DNA of 64,000 bases from Lotus japonicus (GCF_012489685.1 NC_080042.1:38197158-38261157), one strand, 5' to 3'; shown: positions 45,983 to 58,670, counted from the stretch's first letter. Notes: generated by a model not told the origin, from the letters alone. Program-made: numbers and translations.

Positions 45983-46956
45983 AATCTCCTTTCCGCACTT
46001 ATTTGCATAGTGCCCTTTCTAATTGCATTTGAAACAGACAACATCCTCCTTAGGAATAGCTGCTCGACCCCTTCAACGAAAGGTACCTTGTCGGCAGGAC
46101 GCTGATAAGGCTTCCTCGGCGGTGCCATGCTCTTGTCAAACCTCCCAGCTTGCCTCTGTCCATCAAACCTCCCGGTCTGTCTCTGTCCAGAGCGGATCGG
46201 TCCCCCACTTTCAGATCTGCCCCTCTGGCGATTCTTCATTGTTTCAACATTACGAGCTTTCTCCACCACTTGTTGGAAAATTCTGATTCCCAACGGTCTC
46301 ATAGACTCTTCTATATCATTCCTCAGCCCCCTCATGAGCCTATTGCACAAGTATGCTTCATCCACTTGCACTTGGAAGAAGCGAAAGTGCTTTGACAGTG
46401 TCTCTAATCTAGCAGCATATTCCCCCACTGTCATAATTCCCTGTCTCAAGCTAAGGAATTGATTTTCCATGTCTCCCTGAAAGTTTCCGGGAAGTACTTC
46501 TCCATGAAAGTCCTTATGACAGACTCCCAAGTAATAGCCACGTGGTTAGCAGTCATCAACTGTTTTGCGCTCCTCCACCAGTACTCAACGTCACCTTTCA
46601 GCATAAAGGTAGCCAAGTTCACCTTCTCCACATCCGGAGTTTGAAGAGCCTCAAAGATCTTCTCCATTTCTTGTATCCACAGATCAGCTTTCTCGGGTTC
46701 AACCTCGCCTTGGAACCTGGTGGTCCATGGCAGTTGAAGTCGATCCTCATACGGATCTGGTCCTGTGCCAGCTCCCTCTCAGCTCCCTACGCCCTCCTGG
46801 CAACCTCTTCAACCCTCTTGGTGTTCTCTTCAGCTTCCCGCTGTGTCTGTGCTGCGGTCTGAGCAGCAGCAGTGGCAGCCTGCTGGGCATCACCTGGGCC
46901 AGCTGTTCCATTGCTTGGGCGAGCTGAGCATTGGTCGGGTCCTGTCTCGGCGGCAT
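45983..46956 (-). pseudogene. D gag
   Basis: Start ATG 46956 reads MPPRQDPTNAQLAQAMEQLA, unlike the MVN start of A2. Pieces in different frames contain WIQEMEKIFEAL, YWWRSAKQLM, FMEKYFPE, LSLRQGIMTVGEYAARLETL and MRGLRNDIEESMRPLGIRIF. Frameshifts near 46900 and 46490 break it. It is a more distant gag than A, B and the 63431 copy, which agrees with the different LTR. Confidence 0.8.
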
Positions 46957-47211
46957 GATCCTGCTTGGAAATAGAACCACAACCCAATGTTAGTGCCCCA
47001 AATATAAGTAATTAACTTAAGGTATAAACAAACAATTTAACTCAAGTATCACGGCAATGATACTAATCTTAGACAATCTCACAACCAAACAATCATCTTA
47101 GCAAGCACGTCTACCCAATCTCACCGCGGAACTTAAAACTCATCAAAAACAAACAGCAACGAGCTCGAACTCGTGTGCCCAAAAGCCTAGTGCTCTGGTT
47201 TCTCAACCGGA

Positions 47212-47223
47212 GCTCTGATACCA
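47212..47223 (-). other. D primer binding site (tRNA-iMet)
   Basis: TGGTATCAGAGC on the minus strand, three bases after the 5' LTR. Confidence 0.9.
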
Positions 47224-47226
47224 CAA

Positions 47227-48323
47227 TGTAACCCCCTGATTTCTCGAGTGTCACACAGTAATCCAGTAACCAATTTTAGTAAAGAATTTTCGTCGATCCG
47301 ATTATTAATCTTCGTTTAATGACAAAGGTTCATTTTACGAAAACTCTTAAAACTTTAACTTTTAATTAAAACCCAAATCATTTAAGACTGAACCTTTCCG
47401 TTTGTTAACTTAAAATAAACAGAGCGCGCGTTTAAATGGAAAACGTCGAAATAAATAGAATAGAGTAAGTGAAACAGTACTTGCATTCAAATTAGAAAGA
47501 AATAGTCATCACACCCATGTGTGGAATTAGTAAACCAAAAACACCTGTATAAACCCATTACATTTGAAATGAGATAAATGAAACCGTAAAGATAGTTTGA
47601 CAAAATTGAAATTTAAAAGTTCAATGCGAATACCCTCAAGCCCCCGATGTAGAGATGCTCTCAATCTTTATCTTCACTATCCACCACGTAGACCTTTTTC
47701 CCAGAGAAACCCCCGAACTTACGACGCTTCTTAGGAAGAGACTCAAGTGGCGGAACCTCAATTTGATCCCATACACAGCAAGCTTCATCCTCGCCCCACC
47801 AAGTCGGTACTTCAGGTACACGCCCACTCAACCATGGTTTGTCCTCGACCTTCGGAAACTGAGCTTGAATTTGCGTTGGGACTATGGTTTTCACTACCGG
47901 TTGATGTGACTCAACTGCTTCTTCCTCTGAATGGTCGATCTCCACTGAAGATACCCGTGATCCTTCGTCCTTTGGGAAACAGAATCGTGGAGGTGCGTAT
48001 GGCATTGTGATTACTCCGCCCACCATACGTTGTGATTCCACGATGTCTTCGTGTATGCCTAGACCAGTGAGCTTCACATCGCCCTAAATGCGTCGGACTC
48101 CGGATGTGTCGCTCATCCAAGCCCGATCTTCTCCCTCATTATACAGAGTTAGCTGATAGGAATGGGTCGACGTTGATGTCTTCGTCAGTACCATCTACTC
48201 TCCCCCGCCCAAATCAACACAAAGCAAACAAGAAAGGGTAAGGTTCATGCAAGACATAAGAATATAATAATCACATCACATAATATCTCGTCGGCTTAAC
48301 CATAGTTTTATATAACAGTTAGT
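47227..48323 (-). mobile_element. Element D 5' LTR, left piece
   Basis: Begins TGTAACCCCCTGATTTC. Contains the D leader ORF at 47661-48194. It is cut by solo LTR I at TTAGT (48319-48323) and resumes at 52154. Confidence 0.85.
47661..48194 (-). pseudogene. Leader ORF of the D 5' LTR
   Basis: From ATG 48194 (MVLTKTSTS) through DRAWMSDTSGVRRI, a TAG near 48090 and then an open run of ~138 codons. This continues GVITMPYAPPRFCFPKDEGS, an acidic stretch DHSEEEAVE, a Pro-rich part, ESLPKKRRKFGGFSGKK (basic, NLS-like) and ends VYVVDSEDKD. The end is a textbook-like SUMO-interacting motif shape (hydrophobic-x-hydrophobic-hydrophobic followed by acidic/Ser). Order and position match the A2 leader ORF although the sequences are far apart. 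Function unknown. Confidence 0.5.
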
Positions 48324-49504
48324 TGTAACACCCCGATTTCGGTGGCGTCACTTTAGTAACTCAAAAATAAAATGAAGCGGAAAAGCATGTATTTTTTTTC
48401 CGTTTTGTTTAAATAAAATGACTTGTCGAAATAAAGACTCAATCCAATCGCGATTAACAACGATTATTATACAATATAAGTACAGTCCTCGCTGTAACTA
48501 AAAACATCGTCACGAGTGTCCTCAAGTGACGGAAAGTAACACCAAGTAACTGAAAGTAATGCCCGTAGGCAAATAAGTGCGACCTATAGTTTGAGTCATA
48601 AGTTTTATAAATACAGTCCTCCAAGAAAGTAAGTCAGCCCAAAACGGCCTCCAAAAGACTTCCTACGTCCGACAAACTCCCTGTGATCCTCATGGAAGGG
48701 AATCACACAAAAAAGCTAATAGTCGGGGACCGGCCCTAACCCAAAATAAGAAATGACAATCAGAGCTATGACACTAACACCCAACCTTAGTAGGCTCTAA
48801 ACACCCATACCCTATATTTCCATCATCGACCCTCATCTGGTCATGCATTCAGTCCGAGTCCTCGTCGAAGGCTCAGTAGTAGTCATTTCGCTCCGGTTCC
48901 TCCCCGAATGACGAAGCATCACGAAACAGTTGTTGAGCGTCTGGCAGCAGGCCGACCGCCCAAACACAAACATACACACAAAGCCAAGGCGCGAGGGTCA
49001 ACTCACAAAATATAATAGATAATACAAACAACATGTGAAGAATAAGGGGGTATATATATATGTTGTATATATACATATAACTTATGTATTGCCTACCCTA
49101 AGGTATATACATAGCATATTTATCAACATCAAATCATCAAGATATATAACGATGTTTATCAACATCGAATCACAAATGACAATTGGATCCTCAACACATC
49201 AACAAATATAGTTAGGTGCATGGCGTGCCAATGCAATGTCATGCTCAAAAGATGATCCGGATAAAATGTCACCATCTCGATGGATGGGACAAGCCAAGCA
49301 TCTAGCTCCGCTAAAGCACCTCGCTTTTATGAAGCAGCACGCTCCTGTGAAGTTCGATCTGAGATCGTCCTTCGGAAAGCAGCACACTTTCCAAGAAATG
49401 TATGCATGGATGCAATATGGTTAGCCAAACAAAGAAACGTCCTCACCAAGGTACGCGTGTCTAGCTAGAGTACATTGTCTCTACAATACCCAAAGGTAAA
49501 CAAG

Positions 49505-49840
49505 GAAGTGCTAGTCGCACTTGGTAACTTTCCTAGTCACTTTGGCTCACCGCCTCGATGGCCAACCAAACTGCTCAACGAGCAAAAGAATGCATCTGGC
49601 ACTCAGTGACTTTTCAAGTTACTTTGGCTCACCAGCTCGATGGCCAAATGAGCTGTTCAACGAACAAGGAGAATGCTGCTCGCACTCAGTGACTTTTCAA
49701 TTTACTCAGGCTCATCAGCTCGATGGCCGAAAGGCTGCTCAATGAGCAAGGATGGTGCACTCGCACTTGGGGACTTTCCAATCGTCCCTGGCTCATCTTT
49801 TGGATGGCTAGGTAAACCGCTAAAGGAGCAAAAGGTGCTA
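49505..49840. repeat. Tandem repeat of about 80 bp in LTR I
   Basis: Four diverged units with CGCACTCAGTGACTTTTCAA, GGCTCACCAGCTCGATGGCC and AACGAGCAA-like blocks. It occupies the leader position held by the hairpin arrays in A. Confidence 0.7.
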
Positions 49841-51432
49841 TCGCACTCAAGGATTTTCCTCACACTTAGATTGTCGACCCTTCCCGTTTTCCAAACCATT
49901 TTCACATCCTAAGTCTTTTCAAAGAGGTTATCATCATTATTTAAAAGTGTTCTATCTTTTATTAGTGTATAGTGTATTATGAATTTCATTTACAAATCAA
50001 GTTCTGGTTTCGTTTGTTTCAAAACTCTATAAGTCGAAGGATCCCAATAAACCCAAATGATTCCCGAGAAGGTCTCGATCCTAAAATGGCAATGGCTTAG
50101 ACCTCAGGTTAGAGCATGCCTAACATTTCCCAAATCTCGTCATTAGCAATGCATAACATCACGTTTTCCCACACTCCGAAATCATATAATCATGTATTAT
50201 CTCAAGTCAGTACAATTCAATAGAGCATATGCAAGACATCGTAAACTTAACGTAAATAATGTCATATAGCTCAGTTCAATATTCAAACATAACAATAGTC
50301 AAATCATAAACACATATATCAACACATCATATGATTAACCATATAGCACATAGCATGTGAATCAATCAACAACAATCAAAATGGTAAGTAAATCCCAATC
50401 AACAGTGTCAGCCGAAGCCTCAGAAAACGGAGACACACGTCTCAATTATTTCACTCGGCCGAAGCCTCCAGAAAACATTTCCCAGTCAATCAACTATCAA
50501 GTGCATAAACAATAAATCAAGTCGAATTAATCGACGCCTATAACAATAGCTAGCAAGGTAAGTTGCCCTCACCTCTAATTCCTCCCGAATCTCACAAGCT
50601 TGCTCAGTCAAGCCCAAGGTTTCCTCAACCGAACCTTAGAGTGAAAACCACATAATTCAATCTCATTCAGTCAGAAACTCAGCAAACAATAATTACTAAG
50701 GTTACACGAAGCATCATAAACTCCGAAGTACGATAATCTAACGCGATAAGACAAGTTTTCGAAAAAGAGAAATTTCCTCCCCCCTAAAGGGTGCTCTCGG
50801 CCACACACATGCAATTGTGTTCACCGCTTTTTCGTCGATCAAACTTGGTTCCTAGGTTATCATTAGTTGTAACTAAGGCGAATTAAAGCTCGGAAAAATT
50901 ATCGGATCGAAAGCTGTCGCAGGGGTATTTTGGTCAGTGTTTTTAGCTCGGAATTTCAAAATTGGAATTTCGAAAAACAAATTAGATGGGGACGCCACCA
51001 ACGACGTTTATGACAACTAATCCTAGTGGCACTAAGCTCAATCGAGAGTTTTAAGTCTAAAGGATGAAGCTTTGGTCAAAAATGGGTTTTTCAAGCAGAA
51101 TTGAAACTCGGCGGCAATTCGGCGAGATTCAGCAGAAAACAACCGGATATTCATGCTCTTGGGCATGTAGGCAATAAGTTTAGACACTGAAATCAAGTTA
51201 TTTGGACAGTTTTACAAAAAGCTCAAAACTTTGAGCACAGAAAGACATAGAGAAAAACGACAGAATTGACTATCAGAAGTAAGGAATAGTATCTATACCT
51301 CGAGGTCTACGCGTAGCAACGAACGGTGCAACGATCAGGCAAGAAACGGGGAAAATATCTTCTCCCTCCTTCTCCTCCAAGCTCGCGGGTTCAAGGTGCA
51401 ATGGTGGTGAGAATTTTTGATTTTTTTCAAGC

Positions 51433-51440
51433 TATTTATA
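51433..51440 (-). promoter_or_regulatory. TATA box of LTR I
   Basis: TATAAATA on the minus strand at the conserved distance from the LTR start. Confidence 0.6.
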
Positions 51441-52148
51441 ATTGATGGAAAATGCGGAAAAATGAAAATTTCGCGATTCCGATTTTTCCTGTGCCATCCT
51501 CTGTGAATTCTATGATAGGTTCTGGCGACAGAGTTCCATAATTCAAAATAGGTTTCTTGGAATTAAGGCAAACGATCCAAAGTCGGTGTAAATCTATTTT
51601 ACCCGAAAAACTACTTTTTGCAGTTGATGTCGGATGAGAAAACTTCTTTCTGAAGAAGGATTAGAAACATCGAAAGAAATAGGTGTACGCATGTGGAATC
51701 TTTGTTTGAAGCTCCGAATAGAAAAAGTCTTCATCGACCGTTTATTTTAGGTTTCTTGAGTTATCAGGGATTTAGTTTCGGCAAATCTCCGAGACTTGGA
51801 ATCGGACGTTCGTACATTCCAGGGTTTCAGATCGAAACGCTTGTCATGGAAAGGATTAAGAGGAATTCTTATATTTCTCTGAATATTTTTTTGGAATTAG
51901 CTCCTATAGTGCTTTAAGAGTAAATTAATCGTTTACTAACGCTCTTGCCCTAGGCGTAAGCGAATAAGACTCGCGTTATAACTTATATCGACTTTAATAC
52001 TATTCTTAGTCTTTTCCTGAACTTTCTCCTTCATAAATTTATTCCATTTGGTAAACACTTGTTTAGGTTTCCTTCACGATACATCGAAACCTAATCGTGA
52101 ATATGAATTTAATTAATTTATTCTAAGCTTAAAAACTCGGGTCTCACA

Positions 52149-53082
52149 TTAGTCACCTAGATGATCTGTTAAACTAACGATCCTCACATCACACAACCAC
52201 CACAAATAAGGAATAAGTAGCATGGTTCTCATGCTAAAAGGTACAACAACAAACAACTTTAACAAAACTCATGCAAATCATGCAAGAACTTAGCTTTTCT
52301 CAAAGAATTTTCATGGCAAACCTATAGCCTCTACCCTTGTCCTAAACCAGCCCTTACCTTTGTCAAAGTTGATGAAAAAGAAGTGATCTTGATGCTAAAA
52401 GAGAGCCCCAACAGCTGCTGTCCAACCTCCTTCTTCCTCTCCCACTCGAGCCCTCTCTCTCTCACTCTCGATCCCTTTCTTCTCCTCTCCCTCTCTCGAG
52501 TTCTCTCCCTCTCTCTTACTGCTTCTCTTTCTCTCTTTCTCTCTTCTTTCTTTTCTTTTCTTTTCTGAGTGTTTTCATGTGAAAAAAGTGTATGAGAAAC
52601 ACTTCTAATTCAGTTTCGGAAAAAAAAAAGGTTTTCCTCGTCTCCACAATGCAAAGCCGGCGGCTCCAACACTACTAGGCCTAGGGTTTTCTTTTTTTCT
52701 TTTTCCTTATTTCCTAGCCCAAGCCCAACACCAATTAATTAATTTTATTAATTTATTAATCACTAATTAACTCTACTAATTACCATTTATTCATAATTAA
52801 AAAAAATTAAACAAACCTTCCCCCCTTTTCCTTAGCCAAACCCGCGGCCACCAAGGCTTGATTAGGGTTTCAAGCCCAAATCTTTCACCTTTTAATTAAT
52901 TAAATAAATTAATCAAATTTAATTAATTAATTAATTAATTAAACTAAACTAAATAAAATAAAACATATAAATCACATAGATCACTTATAAAACTTAATCT
53001 CATAAAATCATCCAAATCAACTACAGCTCAATTCACATCAAGATAGACCCATAATCTTATTTAATAAAATTAGGGTCTTACA
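52149..53082 (-). mobile_element. Element D 5' LTR, right piece
   Basis: Resumes D after I and ends TAGGGTCTTACA. It holds a CT-rich tract (52429-52565) and TTAA-rich repeats (52735-52945). No gene. Confidence 0.8.
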
Positions 53083-53655
53083 ATCAACCCCGCTGGTCAC
53101 CGAGCACAGTACACGGGGAGAGTCATTGAGGAGCGAGCAGATGAGCATGGACACTTGACTAGAGGAGTGCTACGACGAATGACGCTAAGCTTCAACCTGC
53201 CACCATCAGTGAGTAGTGGGTCGGGCACCGGTGTGCCGCCACCTTCACCACCTCCATCTTCTGAGGAGGAAGAAGATCCCGTAGAGGATCTCTCTACCCT
53301 TGGCGCACCTCACTGACAGACCCCTCAGGTCGTCGTCGACACAGGGGACATTTTTTCCACCTCGAGGCTCGTAGAGCCGAAGAGGGAGCCAATTATCGTA
53401 TCTTCTTCTCGGTTCGGTGCATCTTCTTCCTCACGTGGCTACCCTGTGGAACCTTTCGTGCGCGTGGATGAGAGGCTTGTACGATCAGAGGTGTTTGACG
53501 TGGAGACAGGCGTGGCTAGGGCTCAGTTCAGGGTGGCGAGGCGCGAGGTCGTAGACTTGGACACAGATGTGATTACTCTGGAGGACTCCGACACAGAGGA
53601 CGACTATACCAGCGAGGAGGAGGAGGACGGTAAGAAGACTCATTTCTTTGAGTGA
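53083..53655 (+). pseudogene. Leader ORF of LTR E
   Basis: One frame from the truncation to TGA at 53653, with a single internal TGA at 53314-53316. It shows NPAGHRAQYTGRVIEERADE, LTRGVLRRMTLSFNLPPS, PPPSPPPSSEEEEDP, SRLVEPKREPI, RGYPVEPFVRV, ARREVVDLDTDVITLEDSD and an acidic end. Every block of the A2 protein appears in the same order, while the DNA has diverged widely, which suggests selection on the protein. It is incomplete at the N-terminus. Confidence 0.7.
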
Positions 53656-53867
53656 TTGGGTAGGTGTTGTTGGTCATAGCTCTGATTTGACGTGTCTGTA
53701 TTTTTGGGGCAGGGTAGGTCCCCGACATATTACTTCTTGTGTGGTTCTATGTCATGGGAATCACAGGGAGTAGTCGGACGGAGGAGGTCTAGAGGAGGCC
53801 ATTTTGGGCTGACTCTCCCACTTTTGAGGGCTTGTACTTATGACTATAACTCTGATCACTAGGCTTG

Positions 53868-53898
<31 letters not shown>

Positions 53899-54039
53899 TG
53901 TACATTTGTTTTTGTTGTGCAATCTTGGGTTGAGTCTTTTATTTTTAAGAGGAAAAGGAAATGAAAAAAAATTTCCTGCATTTTCCGCTTAATTTATTTA
54001 TGGTTACTAAAGTGACCCTCGAGAAATTGGGGCGTTACA
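53083..54039 (+). mobile_element. LTR E, 3' part (plus strand)
   Basis: Begins abruptly inside a leader ORF and ends GGGGCGTTACA, the mirror of family A ends. After the ORF it keeps GGGCAGGGTAGGTCCCCGAC and GGGAATCACAGGGAG, which match the A LTRs read on their sense strand. An (AT)n-like run lies at 53867-53900. The 5' part is missing at the junction with D. Confidence 0.75.
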
Positions 54040-54194
54040 CTCCTAACCCCATCTGCATCATCATCATATTAATCATCATGCGGCTCTGTCATCTGAATCT
54101 CAACCTCATCACCATGACCCATATCCTGGTCATGATCAACATACTCTTCCTCTTCATTATTAGAAGGCCCATCCACCATGCAGTGGGTCGGATG
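54040..54194 (-). other. Unassigned spacer with an acidic reading frame
   Basis: Between the end of LTR E and the start of F. The minus strand reads MVDGPSNNEEEEYVDHDQDM and then EVEIQMTEPHDD before a stop and DDDADG. It could be a fragment of a transposase or host gene; I cannot identify it. Confidence 0.35.
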
Positions 54195-54911
54195 TAACAT
54201 CCCACCAACTAGGTAAAGACCTCATAGGCGACACGAAACCCTAGAAAGTCGGAATAGGTGGATATGAGCTAATAGTATAACTACACTATATGATATACGT
54301 ATAATATATGTGTATGCGTGCATGTGTGATATTCTATGGTGGTACTTGATTGCACGTAAATCGAGACGTCGGTCAATCGACTTTAAATCGACCCAGCAAT
54401 AGAAGTACCAAAGACATGGTCGTAATAACCTCAATAAGAGGATGGACTCGAGATAGAGGTAGGATAGGGCTAAATAGATTATCTAATCACATCTCTTCAC
54501 AATGATAGATACATTGTCTCAGAGTGATCGAAACCCGAATCAAGCTAAAAGAGTGATACCTTAATCATTCAAAAGAGATGATAGTGAACCTTGAGAAAGG
54601 AAATACACTCTAATTCAGCACTAGCAGACCTGAATCAGCATTATATTGCATCAGTTTTGTCCCGACATGAAGAAATAATAAAGAAATCGACCAATCGGTG
54701 CCCTAGGATTTGTGTGTAAGTGACATAAGCCACAACTGAGCCATAATGCAACCCATGCACCCTTCTGAAGACTTTTGGTTGCTTCTGATCATCTCCAAGC
54801 TGCAGCCACGCAACCTCAAGCCCTAGGAAAAGCTTCATGCATGAAAACTCATTGGTGGTGCAACTTGAATTAAGTTTAAGCTTGGTTTAGTGATTTAATC
54901 ACCCTACAACC

Positions 54912-54919
54912 TATATAAG
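54912..54919 (+). promoter_or_regulatory. TATA box of LTR F
   Basis: TATATAAG in the context CCTATATAAGGC. Confidence 0.6.
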
Positions 54920-56100
54920 GCTTACCATTCAACTCCACGCGACCCTATCTAGCTACTGAGTGCCTTAGAACCTTCAGAGAGCGCCCATAGAGCCTAGAAA
55001 GAGAGTGAGACCGAGAGGAAGTTCTGAAACTTCTCCTCTTCGAATATCTCAAACCAGAGAGAGTCATGTCCTGATTTCTGTCCCATTGAGTTTCTGGAGA
55101 GGAGAGGAAGAGAATCGAGTCATTTTGGCGAAGCTTTGGTTGAGAAACCAGAACTTCACCATCTCCGGCGAAGCTCCGACGACCCATCTAACATGTAACC
55201 CGACCTTTCTCCCATCTCAGACCACTACACCAGCACCCACAGCCACCATTCAACTCCCCAAAGCCTGTAGATCAAGAACCTGTACCCGGAACAACTCGGC
55301 GGTGACGTTCGAGAAACCCTCTAATCGTCTTCTTCGACGGTCTTCGTCTTCTCCGGCGAGTAAGTTCTGCAACTCACTCGTTTCGCATCATTTTCGCTCC
55401 AAATTGTACCCTTAAGCATGCTAGGACATAGTTAGGAAGCTTAAGATTAGTTTTAGGCCCTCAATCCTTGTGAATCGATGGAACCAATACATGGTTTTTG
55501 AAGCTCAAAGGAGCTATCGGGTTGAGCTCCTGAGGGCGAATTGGCATACCAAAGTGATTGGTTTATGCTTCTGGAAGATGATAGGACCTTTTAGGATAGT
55601 TAGAATCGATGATTGAGCCCTGAGGTGAGAAACCCCAACTTCACCTATCGGCCAGCTTCTGAAGTGGCTAATTGGAGCCGTTACAGTGCTTAGAAGCTGA
55701 AATTGATGGCTTCATTGAACTCAGGAGGTGGAAAACCATAGGAATGGACCCTTAGATGTTAGTTTTTGGTTCAGTTGATAGATTTCTTGATTTGCATGTA
55801 GACTTTAAATTAATTAGAAAATAAGTGCTTAAAATAAGTGATTCTGAACCTGATTATAAGCTGAGAATGGAATCTTGTGACTAACAGAACCTGAGACCAT
55901 TGGAATAATGGGCAGTACTTAGAAGTTGTAGCTTAATAGTAGATTTAGTTTTCATAATGTGACTTAGACAATTAAAATAATTAAAATGATAATGTTTTGA
56001 ATTAAGATTAGTGAACGTAAAAATACAAGATAATATCTTCAATTGGTCAAGGCCAAGATTAGGTTAGAATGACATTAGTTTAATAGTTTAGTGATTTAGG

Positions 56101-56145
<45 letters not shown>
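56101..56145. repeat. AAT microsatellite
   Basis: About 14 AAT units, followed by looser AAT-rich sequence to about 56205. Confidence 0.9.
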
Positions 56146-57538
56146 CAACAATAATAGTAACAACAATAATGCTAATAATAATGATAATAATGGTAATAAT
56201 AATAAATAATTTGATTAGTCATCATAACCCTAGCATAATCAATGATGCAGAGGGAGCAATCTTAGACCTACAAGATCCTCAGTTGGTAAAGGTTAAAGGT
56301 AAGGGGGTAAGACAAGACCTTGTCTTGGTACACAACTCATAAGTCAATCGTTATTACGATAGAAAGCATATTATTATTTTCTTATGTGTTAATGGATGCA
56401 TGATTGAATGTTGTGCTTGAAGAGTGAAAGTTGGATGAAATGTTGTGCTTAATTGCTATGGTTGTGATTCATGCTTGAAGTGATGCACATTAGAAAGTGA
56501 TGACAGTACGCTATGGGATATAGTGGTACTTAGGATTAATGAGCCTAAATGGCATGGTATCAGGATTGTCTCTGATACATTGAAGCCTCTGAGGTAGTGG
56601 GAAGAGGGAAAGGATAATCCCTGATTTAATGAGTTATTGATACTTGCTTTTGAAACTTGACCCACCTATAACGCCTTAGGGTTACCCATAGGATAACTAG
56701 AGTAAATAAATAAATAATAATAATGGGATAGGCAAGTGAGCCCTTTTTCTCTAAGCAATTAAAAAGTACATAACCATTAAATGACGTATCAGAGTTCCCG
56801 CTTGTATTCCTAAAACTACCTGATCTTGTTAAAGATCTCACCTCTATAATAATGGTGTACTTACTCAAAAGTAAGGCAGCAGATGCTTGTTTCTAATTTA
56901 TTAGAAACTTAATGGAATTATAGGGGGGGGGCGATTGATACTTGAAAACACACTTAAGGAGCGATAAGGGGTAGGAAAGTACTGTCACTACCACTAAGAG
57001 AGTGGGAATACAGAGATGCCAAAGGTGGTCCTGTTCAGAGATGAATTGACCCGGGATTTACACGACAGTACACCTCTCATGTCTGTCTCGACAGGACCCT
57101 TGAGGTCGGGATTGGCATGACGTTTAAGGCAAAAAGTTGCGTCGTGTACTTCTGTCTGTGAGCTACTGAGCGATCCTTGTCCGGTAAAGAGTGGACTGTA
57201 AGGAGTGTCCATGTTCCCGAGACGACTTTCCGAAGATAACGAAGCGATAGCTTCGGGCCCTTAAATCATACTTATCACATGATAAAGAAAATAATAAAAA
57301 GGTTGGCGATGAAATCACCATTTCCTACGAAGTAGTGAGAGAAGTCAATTCGAAGGACGGAGATATAAGGCGGACTCAACCATATTGCATTATTACTTGT
57401 GTTTGCTAGCACGTATGTAATTAATGTTATGTTAACTTGAGTTTTAGCGTTTATCTTATCTGATGTGTATTATTGTACAAGGTTGCGTATGACTCACCCT
57501 TGCACTTATTTTTATAAAAGCAGATAAAATGTGTGACA

Positions 57539-58123
57539 ATGAGCTTCCCTCCAGTCCTCGCGATCCACGCTGATTTCCCGTCCTGTGCTGGCTGGCATGT
57601 TGACCCATTCACAGGATACTGTTCTTATCAGGGACTCACAATTTTGTGGTACAGGGATCCAGGAGCAGGGCATATCGGTTTTCCCGTGACGCTCCCTATG
57701 GTGTTCTCATTCTTCCTGCCGACCCATGCTCAACAGGTTAGCCCACAGAGTTCAGGCAGTCCACATGTGCCGCCCCCACAGGCAGGCGAGCCTATGGAGA
57801 CTGGAGAGCCTGTCCCAGTAGTACCAGTCACCGTGGTGAGTCCACAAGGATCTCCTGATCAGAGGGTTCCGTAGACCCACAAGTCTATGGTATCTCCTCC
57901 ACCCCGGAGGAACTTGTCTTGCTTTCGGGTCACAGCCCGCAAGCGGGTGAGATCCCCTAGATTCTCCTGAGATGCCAAGGTTTACCATCGCAGATTCCAA
58001 AGAGGCGAGGCGTCCGGAGATAGAGAATCAGAGCAGGGTCCTATACTAGAGCCAGTGTCGGTGCCAGCAGCCGGTGGGGGAGTCAGTGAGGAGGATACGG
58101 AGGAGGAAGATCCGAGGAGATGA
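57539..58123 (+). pseudogene. Leader ORF of LTR F
   Basis: ATG 57539 (MSFPPVLAIHADF) follows an acceptor-like CAG. The core GWHVDPFTGYCSYQG has W, D, P, Y and G at the same spacing as AWVIDPVDHRATYRG, and VTLPMVFSFFLP parallels VLRRMELSFNLP. A Pro-rich part follows. TAG at 57872-57874 and TGA near 57968 interrupt the frame, which then ends SEEDTEEEDPRR. Past the last TGA the frame reads MVRVSDDDT, resembling the tails of A and D. Probably a decayed distant member. Confidence 0.5.
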
Positions 58124-58344
58124 AGTCGTATGGTCCGAGTTTCTGATGATGATACTTTATGTTTCCGCTTTCGTATTTTGATTATCTGTATCAGACTATG
58201 TGTTTGAGGGATTTGCGTCCTCCTTATGTGTTGTTTGTTTGTCTGTAGACTTATGCGGTGGATCCGTCCGCCAACTATGCATGTTATGTATTTGTGGTTG
58301 CATCATTATTCTTTGCATTCTTAGGTTAGGAGGTCGATTACCTA

Positions 58345-58670
58345 GGTATGAAAAACGATAGAAAGGGGGGTTTGAATAACGTTTTCAGAATAAAACTTCC
58401 ACCTTAAGATTTTATCAAATCTTTCGTGAGCAAATAAAGTGCTTGAGATAAGAGATAGGAAAGCACACAAGGATTTTATCCTGGATCACTTGATGAATCA
58501 CTCAAGCTAATCCAGTCCACCCGTTAAGGTGATTTCTTCCTTCTTAGAATGAAGGCAATCCACTAATCAGGTAATTGTTACAACTGCACTTGAAACCTAC
58601 AAGTGACTAACAATACACCGACTTAGCTTACACTAAGATTCACTCACTTAGTCTTCTCTAGGATCCGATC
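58345..58670 (-). mobile_element. SIRE-like LTR fragment H2
   Basis: Matches 5785-6112 of H1 from GTATGAAAAACG to AGGATCCGATC. The expected TGAAG terminus is not visible at 58340. It is cut by A4 at CGATC (58666-58670), the likely target duplication whose partner is outside the window. Confidence 0.7.

Larger units (their letters stand above)
48324..52148 (-). mobile_element. Solo LTR I (3.83 kb)
   Basis: Starts TGTAACACCCCGATTTCGG, ends CTCGGGTCTCACA, with target duplication TTAGT (48319-48323 and 52149-52153). It is related to LTRs A and B but distinct. TATA box at 51433-51440. The leader ORF is reduced as in B, ending in NDYY stop (48873-48960). A tandem repeat lies at 49505-49840. Confidence 0.85.
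54195..58344 (+). mobile_element. LTR F (plus strand, about 4.1 kb, right end lost)
   Basis: Starts TGTAACATCCCACC. A TATA box at 54912-54919 lies ~715 bases in, as in family A. Donor-like GCGA|GTAAGT is at 55360, (AAT)n at 56101-56145, acceptor-like AAAAGCAG at 57521-57523, and a leader ORF at 57539-58123. The terminal ...TTACA is absent where H2 begins. No gag or pol. LTR identity is inferred from this layout. Confidence 0.6.

Noticed and set aside
55005..55415. 136-residue ORF just after the TATA box in LTR F
   Set aside because: Ser/Arg-rich, runs through the donor-like site, no similar frame in other families. Kept in mind only as a possible upstream ORF.
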